Assembly: GCA_038496445.1 (NCBI GenBank)
Contig: JALMLS010000061.1
Location: 62,001-126,000, forward strand
Origin: Trichosphaerium sp. ATCC 40318
Lineage: Eukaryota > Discosea > Flabellinia > Trichosidae
Length of the DNA stretch: 64,000 nucleotides
Direction: 5' to 3'
Shown: in pieces, positions 58,279-64,000 of the stretch
Layout of the letters: every line of letters begins with the position of its first letter
Numbering within the stretch: the first letter of the stretch is position 1
The notes under the pieces: generated by a model
Told to the model about the DNA's origin: nothing
Database searches by the model: none
Seen by the model: the letters and a program-made list of their open reading frames with translations, nothing else
Program-made: the position numbers and the translations under genes

Positions 58279-60903
58279 CTAATTGAACAAGTACTTGATT
58301 GCCTTGTCTAAATCTCCATCACTTACAAATAAAGCTTCTTTTGCTTTTGATTCACTAAATCCAAGCTCTATCAATTTTTGTATACTATCTCTAGTAGCAC
58401 GACGTGGTGGATTGTTTGAATAAGACTGGTTTCTAGCATTGGTTGTTGTACTGAATTTAGAAGTTCTTCTTGATCCAGTTTGTCGTTCAGGTTTCCTTGC
58501 TGAAGTAGTACTGAACTTAGACGTTCTCCCCCTTGGTCCTGTTTGTCTTACAGTTTTCTGTATCTTTATGCTCTCCCACTTTCTTTGTTTTTTCTGTCTA
58601 GTACTATACTTAGACTTACGTTCTCTGTTACCTAATAGAAATTACTAACGAATACCACGGGCTAAGATCCTCGCAGTAAAAAATTGTTGGGCGTATTTTT
58701 AGTGGTTAACGCTCTATTTGAGCATGGCGTTTCATTTGGAAAAAAGCTGACTTAACACTGATATGGACTACTCGTATTCGTAGTATTTCATAACCGCTTG
58801 ATCATGATAAAAGTATCTTTTGATTGAAAAAAAAAAAAGCTCTAAAACCAACTTACTTGAACATTGTGAAAGACGTGATCCGGTGGTATTCATCTGCTCG
58901 ATTTTTTTTAGAACCTCAACAATACTACTAAATGTTGGTCTTTCTGTTGGTTGACTATCCCAACAATCTTGAGCCAAGTAGGCTAGTTCTGATACGTCAT
59001 CCTTATCCCAAATTTCGTCGGGGAAAGACGGCCTTTTAGCTTGCATTACACGACGTCTTTAATAATTAATAAGTTAATTAACCTCCGTTTTATTCTAAAA
59101 GTATTGTCGTACGCTAGGTCTGTTTTATCTATGATATCCTTCCACGCGCGCTCAGAGCATATAAGCTCGTAGCATAGTATACCAAAAGCATATACATCCG
59201 CCCTAGCGAACAAGGTTAGTTATTTCTTGAGTGCTGCGTTCTCTTGCACGTACATTTGCCAATCTTTGATTGTTACTTTACCTGGAGTATCAGGGAATAA
59301 GGCATGTACTTCTGGAGCCATGTATCTTGACAGAGATTTAAAAAAAGTACTAGAAGTGAAAAGAAAGGCGGGTTTTTTTAGAATAAAAACATGGGACATA
59401 CATTGGTGTACCCATGCCTGAACGGGTGACATTAATTGATCTGCCTCCAATACTTCTTTGTACAGTAGCTCTTTCATTCGCTGATGATACAGAAGAAAGC
59501 TTACTAATACCAGTTGTACCACAAATTCTTGAAAGCCCAAAATCTAATATTTTCACATTTGATCCAGCGTATACCATAACCTAACAAATAGGTCATTTAC
59601 TTTACATACATATAACCGTAGGTCTTACATTTTCTGCTTTTAAATCTCTATGAGATCCATTCACTTTATGTATATACTCCATACCAAGAGCAATACCCTG
59701 TAAAATCTTCAACCTTCTTTCAAAAAACTTCGGCTAAAAATAACACCAGTTAGCAGTTTACTCTCCGTTGAACACGGCCACAAGGCGGTGCGTTTAAAAT
59801 CAAGGAATTGTGATTTCAAACACATGTGAGCGCTTATTATTTGGGTCACAGATGCGTACCTGAAAAGCATTGCGTATTATAAAGTCCGTTAAAGATTTAT
59901 CCGTGTCTTCTGGAAACTCAATAATTTTTGCCAAATCATTGCCAGGAATATATTGCGTTACAATACCCAATACCTTCCTTGATACACCTCTAATATTGAC
60001 ATCACCTAAATTATACGTCAAAAATAATAACATGATTTAAAAAAAAACCTCAGCGGCACTGATCACGTGATATAATTATAAAATTTGTCAAATCTTCAAA
60101 CGCACCATTTATGTAGCCAAGGAATTTTACAATATTTTCGTGATGTAGGGACTTCAATGTTATAACCTCTCTATGAAATAAAGCAGCATCATCCCCTTTT
60201 GCATCAACAGCAGCATTTCCTTTAAGTATCTTTACAGCGACTGGCTCACCAGCAAACATCGCTAGATACACCTCTACAAAAAGAACACAAAATTAATCAA
60301 AAAAATGTATCTAACGAAAGAAGCGCATGTTACTATCTTACCTCCGTATACACCACTACCAAGGCATGCTTCATTATCGTACTTTGATATAAGCTTGTTT
60401 GTGGGAATATACTATTGAAGATAAAGCAGTTTAGAATACACAAAGTAAACTTTTTTCTTTTTTTTTTTTTTCCAAGTCGTACCTTAACGCCTGCGTCTTT
60501 TAGTGCTTGCAGTTCCCTCTCGAACTTCTCCTCGCTCTTTTCTACACGTTCTTTGACCTCTTTATTCACTTTCTCTCTTCGTTGACGCGCTTCATTTGAA
60601 TTTATTTTTTCTTGCTCTAATATACGCTTTTCAACCTCTGCTTGAAGTTTTTCGCTTTAATAGAAACGTTAGACTCGATGTCAGTTGTACGCATGTAAAA
60701 AACTCACCGATGCTCTTCTTTCCAAGCCTTACGGTTATTTTCGTGGTTTTGCTGCATTAACGCTATCATTTGGTTCATCTGTAACGAAATCAGTTACATA
60801 TTTATTATTGCTTAGTTCAAACCTGCTGTTGTTGTTGTTGCATCATTGCCTGTATAATAGGCGACATGTCAGGAGCCGATGGGCTTGAAAAAAGACCTCC
60901 CAT
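58279..60903 (-). CDS. Coiled-coil / TKL kinase / UBA-domain protein, probably N-myristoylated
   Basis: ATG 60,903 gives MGGLFSSPSAPDMSPIIQAM; Gly2 and Ser6 match the N-myristoylation consensus. A Gln-rich and Lys/Glu-rich coiled coil follows (EKLQAEVEKRILEQEKINSN, VKERVEKSEEKFERELQALK). The kinase domain has a Gly loop (GSGVYGGVYLA), VAVKILKG, HRDLKAEN, KILDFGLSR, a long Ser-rich activation segment (SKLSSVSSANERATVQRSIG, then GMGTPMY), RYMAPEVHAL, ADVYAFGILCYELI and RPTFSSIVEVLKKIE. A basic linker and a UBA-like end (RDSIQKLIELGFSESKAKEA then DGDLDKAIKYLFN) stop at TAG 58,279. It is likely a membrane-tethered kinase that reads ubiquitin. One intron (about 58,632-58,850) is four times normal length and carries a dispersed repeat. 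Confidence 0.86.
58702..58811 (+). repeat. Dispersed non-coding repeat, copy 2 (in an intron)
   Basis: Same sequence family as 37,076-37,203, same orientation relative to the window. It sits in the long intron of the coiled-coil/kinase/UBA gene. Confidence 0.75.
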
Positions 60904-61479
60904 CGTATAATATGTTGTAAACTGTTCGTAACACTATATAATATACTAAACTCGTAGTTCCTTTCCAAAGGAACTCGACGTTAAGTCAGGAACAAACCGA
61001 AGCAGAACAATTCACTTAAAGTTCCGGATTTGCCTGCTGTTGAATTGCGTCTACAAATGCTGTTAAAAAAAGAGCTCATTTTTGCGTAATGTTTTATCAC
61101 GTGATGTATTTGAAGTCAACAGAGCCAGATTATGTATGCACTCCACTTTTAAAACAAATTATTTATGCTCTTTAAAATACTTTTATGCGATTGATGCTTC
61201 GTGTAATAATAGTCGCACATGGTGTGAACAACCTTATTCAAGCTTAATGTATTCACTTATGTGATGTAGTCTACAATGACTCTAAAAAATAGTTTAAATT
61301 AGAGTTTTGGACTATGATTAAAAACTCGGCATTTTTGAAAATAATATTGTGCTACAGAGTTAAGTCGTTTTATACTTTTCACACTTGGTATACAGTGTTA
61401 AATAAAGCGTTTAAGCCTATGTGGAACGTACATAATATAGCTCCAATTCACAGCTGAAACTGAATCAGTGGTACTCTTG
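60904..61479. other. Intergenic region
   Basis: TCACGTGA at about 61,098, some 195 nt upstream of the UBA-kinase start. No gene. Confidence 0.4.
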
Positions 61480-61760
61480 TTTTGGGTTTGTTCTTTAGTT
61501 TAGTTCAAATGTGTGACAATAGAGCCTGTCAGCGCCTTTATGCCTTCACCTGTTATTGCATAGCACTTAAGTAAAGAAATAGTGTACACCAACTAATGCT
61601 TTAACACCTTCATCAGTTACATAGCTACAATTTCTCAAGCGGATTCTGTGCACTCCTGCCAAAGCCTTCAAACAGTCATCTGTTACATAATAACACCCTT
61701 ATAATATTATTGTACACCAGCCAACGCTGAAAGGCCTTCATAGCTCACACACAAGCAAGA
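61480..61760 (-). pseudogene. F-box/LRR family relic
   Basis: Minus-strand reading shows fragments of TDEGIKAL-type LRRs: a CLKALAGVHRIRL-like unit, VTDEGVKALVGVH, and EGIKALTGS, in shifting frames with stops. At least four decayed units remain. They resemble the intact gene at 53,310 and the broken one at 63,041. No F-box is seen. Confidence 0.68.
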
Positions 61761-62047
61761 AAGCATAGACCAGGTGCATCAGTAAAGAATCACTTTGTAG
61801 TGAATGTATGTTTGTGTGACGAAACCATGGTATCACAAAAACCGGTAATAGTAGATTATACCTTAACAACCGCTTGGTAACAAATAAAAGCCCACACCAA
61901 CAAATAATTAACAAGTTTTGATAACAACTGTCTTGGAGTTGACCTATTGACTAGAAGATTAATAACAATCCGATTTTTATTTGGTCATTGGATAAAAACA
62001 TGGACGTTAAACTACTCAACACAGCTACAACAGTTTATTTTATTTGC

Positions 62048-62687
62048 TTATGAATACTTTCCATAAAGTACCCTTAACCCTGATGTACTCCAGCCCTTCA
62101 TCTCTCCTGTGGGTTTGCCATTGATGTAATTACATTGTATTTGTAATTGGCCATTTTCATGCCATTTATTCCACTCTCCTTCTCGATTACTGTTGATATA
62201 CTTACCTTGGGCCAGCAATTGGCCGTTTTCATACCATAGCTTGTACTCTCCTTCAAGTTTGCCATTGATGTAATTACATTGTGTTTGCAACTGGCCATTG
62301 TCATGCCACTGTTTTGACTCTCCGTGTCTTAGACCATTCTTGTATGATTCTTTCCAAAACACAACACCATTACCATGCCAACGCACATCCTGTCCATTCA
62401 CTACACCATGGTCCCATTTTCGCTGTTGTAGGAGTACATAACATTCTTGAAGAAGGGTATATCGCTTCCATTTGCCATGTTTATTAAATGATTCATCGAA
62501 ACGTATTACCACTGTTTTCGTTGACAATAGAGGCCATTTAATAAACATTTCAGGATCTGTATCTATTATTTCAAGTTGTAACTCTACTGGAAGGTCTAAT
62601 ACATTCCGAACAATCCTCGCACTTGAATTTCGCTAGTATCACCATTAAAAAAAAAAAGCACGTGCAATATTCCAAAGGAGATGTCAT
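62048..62687 (-). CDS. F-box-like / MORN-YwqK-type repeat protein, copy 3
   Basis: Exon 1 is 62,687-62,662 (MTSPLEYC), whose donor lies inside the palindrome GCACGTGC; exon 2 starts at 62,621 and ends at TAA 62,048. The total is 199 residues. The F-box-like region is LDLPVELQLEIIDTDPEMFI with WPLLSTKTVV. About five repeats follow (HGESKQWHDNGQLQTQCNYI, EGEYKLWYENGQLLAQGKYI, EGEWNKWHENGQLQIQCNYI), so this is the shortest family member. First-exon length and 41-nt intron position agree with copy 2. The opposite-strand frame (62,281-62,487) is a shadow. Confidence 0.85.
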
Positions 62688-63040
62688 CGAGCGTACTTGT
62701 TTCTTTGACATTTATTCGTTATTGTAAGGCCACTATTACGTACAGGAACCTTTAAAATAAGTATATTTTCTTCTAGTGGGATGAAAACCGTTAATTTAGT
62801 CCGTCGTTTGTTGGAGTAAAAGGCGTGACTGTCATTTATTTGGGTCAAACACAGTAAAAACGTGATGACATATTAGAATACTGAGAAAACCAGCGGTAAA
62901 AGGGTCAATCCGCATCATACTGTTTTGTGCACAACTCAAATGTCTAGTAAAACCAATTCAGAACCCGTTTATCATAGGTACTAGTGCTAACATATAACAC
63001 TTCTCGTTACCCTCTAAATAACATTGTAGTACAGAAGCAA

Positions 63041-63535
63041 TGCTGGTTGACTTGCCTACAGAGATTTTAGCTTATATTTTGTCTAAAACAACAACAACAG
63101 CGCAATTTTCAGCTTGCCAGACATGAAGGTATCAAGGCACTCAAAGGTGTTCACACTATTAGTCTTGGTGGCACTGCAGTAACAGATGAAGGTATCATAG
63201 CACTCAAAGGCATTCATACTATTAACCTTGGTGAAACTTCAGTGACAGACAAAGGTCTCAAAGCACTCAAAGGTGTTCATACTATTGATCTTTCTGGTTG
63301 TAAAAAAGTAACCGATGAAGGTATCAAGGCACTCAAAGGTGTTCATAATATCAACATTGAAAGTACTGAAGTTACAGATGACGGAATCAAAGAACTTGCT
63401 GGAGTTCACACAATCAATCTTTCATTTACCTCTGTAACAGATAAAGGTGTAAAAGCTCTTGCTGGAGCGCATAGCATTAAGCTTTGTGGGTGCGATAACA
63501 TTACAAACTTAGGTAAAGACCTTACAGAAGTTTAA
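63041..63535 (+). pseudogene. Broken F-box/LRR gene (internal deletion)
   Basis: ATG 63,041 gives a good F-box start (MLVDLPTEILAYILSKTTTT, AQFSACQT) and then a TGA at 63,125. From 63,126 the frame changes straight into LRRs: GIKALKGVHTISLGGTAVTD, EGIIALKGIHTINLG, VTDKGLKALKGVHTIDLSGC, then to TAA 63,533. The intact relative has TGCCATCG after ACQT; here the break falls between the F-box and the LRR at a short ACATG/ATGAAGG match. That removed the linker and several LRRs and shifted the frame. About six LRRs remain. Confidence 0.8.
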
Positions 63536-63623
63536 ACAACATGATCTTTTGTAAAGCATAGCAACTGACATTCTCTTTCTAGCAAACAATTTACCACTGA
63601 AATTTTTTGTAAAGGCTCCAGCC

Positions 63624-64000
63624 TAAAAAGAACATGATCTGGGGCTATCTAAGGATGACATTATTCGTGTTTATGACAATGATGGTGTACACTTACAAAA
63701 TTTTCCTTAGTAAAAGCTAACCTTTTTGTTACTAGGATTGGTGGTTTGGTAAAAATGGTGAAAACTGTGGTTATTTGCCAAGCAATTATGTAGAACAAAT
63801 CTATCCTCAATTTTGGGTTGTTGCCTTGCACAAGTTCAGCTCTGGCATAGATAATGCTCTGGATTTGTCCAAGGGTGATGAAATTCTCGTCTATGATAAT
63901 AATATGTACACATTCTTTCTTTAGTTGTTTTTTCCTTTCCTTGTTCATTACATAAATTTGTATTTAGGACTGGTGGTTTGGTAAAAATGGTGACAACTAT
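63624..64000 (+). CDS. Multi-SH3-domain protein (5' part, continues off window)
   Basis: Two SH3 halves are visible. The first reads HDLGLSKDDIIRVYDND, intron (about 63,690-63,738), DWWFGKNGENCGYLPSNYVE. The second reads LDLSKGDEILVYDNN, intron (63,907-63,967), DWWFGKNGDN, then the window ends. Key SH3 residues are present: the ALYDY-like start is weak in the first unit, but the WW, the GYLPSNYV strand and the acidic RT loop are clear. Both domains have an intron at the same place before DWWFGKNG, so the unit arose by exon duplication. SH3 domains bind proline-rich peptides; this is likely an adaptor. Confidence 0.72.

Noticed and set aside
1-64000. Bacterial operon, CRISPR array or prophage content
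   Set aside because: Genes are spliced and eukaryotic, and no regularly spaced identical repeats with unique spacers were seen.

Overview
This window is nuclear DNA from a free-living, unicellular eukaryote with small, intron-dense genes. Introns are mostly about 40-70 nt, GT-AG, often with GTACG or GTGCG donors and a CTAAC-like branch site close to the acceptor. One GC-AG intron decides a reading frame. The gene set is eukaryotic: NSF, the Caf1 deadenylase, the Bud32 kinase, frataxin with a mitochondrial presequence, and an R2R3 MYB factor. TKL-type kinases, a tandem-SH2 protein, SH3 repeats and F-box proteins suggest an amoebozoan- or holozoan/nucleariid-grade protist; I cannot place it further. 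TAA, TAG and TGA all serve as stops. The gene models come from hand splicing, so exon edges are approximate unless argued.

Layout. 1-7,250: two head-to-head ankyrin-PARP loci, the left running off the window and the right clearly decayed, with an imperfect foldback repeat between them. 8,050-13,730 (all minus): a C-type-lectin-like membrane protein, an aldo/keto reductase, and a secreted protein with a GDPHF (VWD-like) domain. 14,180-15,630: a decayed small gene and a basic single-exon protein. 16,020-20,200 (plus): a helical-repeat protein and an F-box/beta-propeller protein. 20,500-27,350 (minus): a four-span membrane protein with two large loops (Prm1/prominin topology) and NSF. 27,350-29,650: gene-poor DNA with a 630-bp element bounded by terminal inverted repeats.

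29,660-31,140: F-box-like plus MORN/YwqK-like repeats. 32,040-34,400: Bud32 and two obscure spliced genes. 34,940-39,870 (minus): MYB and Caf1. 40,000-42,400: an unidentified conserved-looking gene, frataxin, and the second copy of the decayed small gene. 43,570-46,080 (minus): a W-Y-N/GG repeat protein. 46,400-49,280: a tandem-SH2 protein. 49,600-51,510: an LVIVD-like membrane protein fragment and a second F-box/YwqK-like gene. 52,000-54,400: a 5'-truncated arylsulfatase, then an F-box/LRR gene. 54,540-60,900: a small beta-grasp-like protein, a TKL kinase, and a coiled-coil/kinase/UBA protein. 61,480-64,000: LRR relics, a third F-box/YwqK-like gene, a broken F-box/LRR gene, and the start of a multi-SH3 protein.

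Two themes stand out. First, there is birth and death of repeat-protein families: ankyrin-PARP, F-box/YwqK-like and F-box/LRR genes occur as intact copies, broken copies and small relics. Second, the palindrome CACGTG is strongly over-represented: I counted about 55 by eye against roughly 7 expected, in promoters, introns and exons alike.
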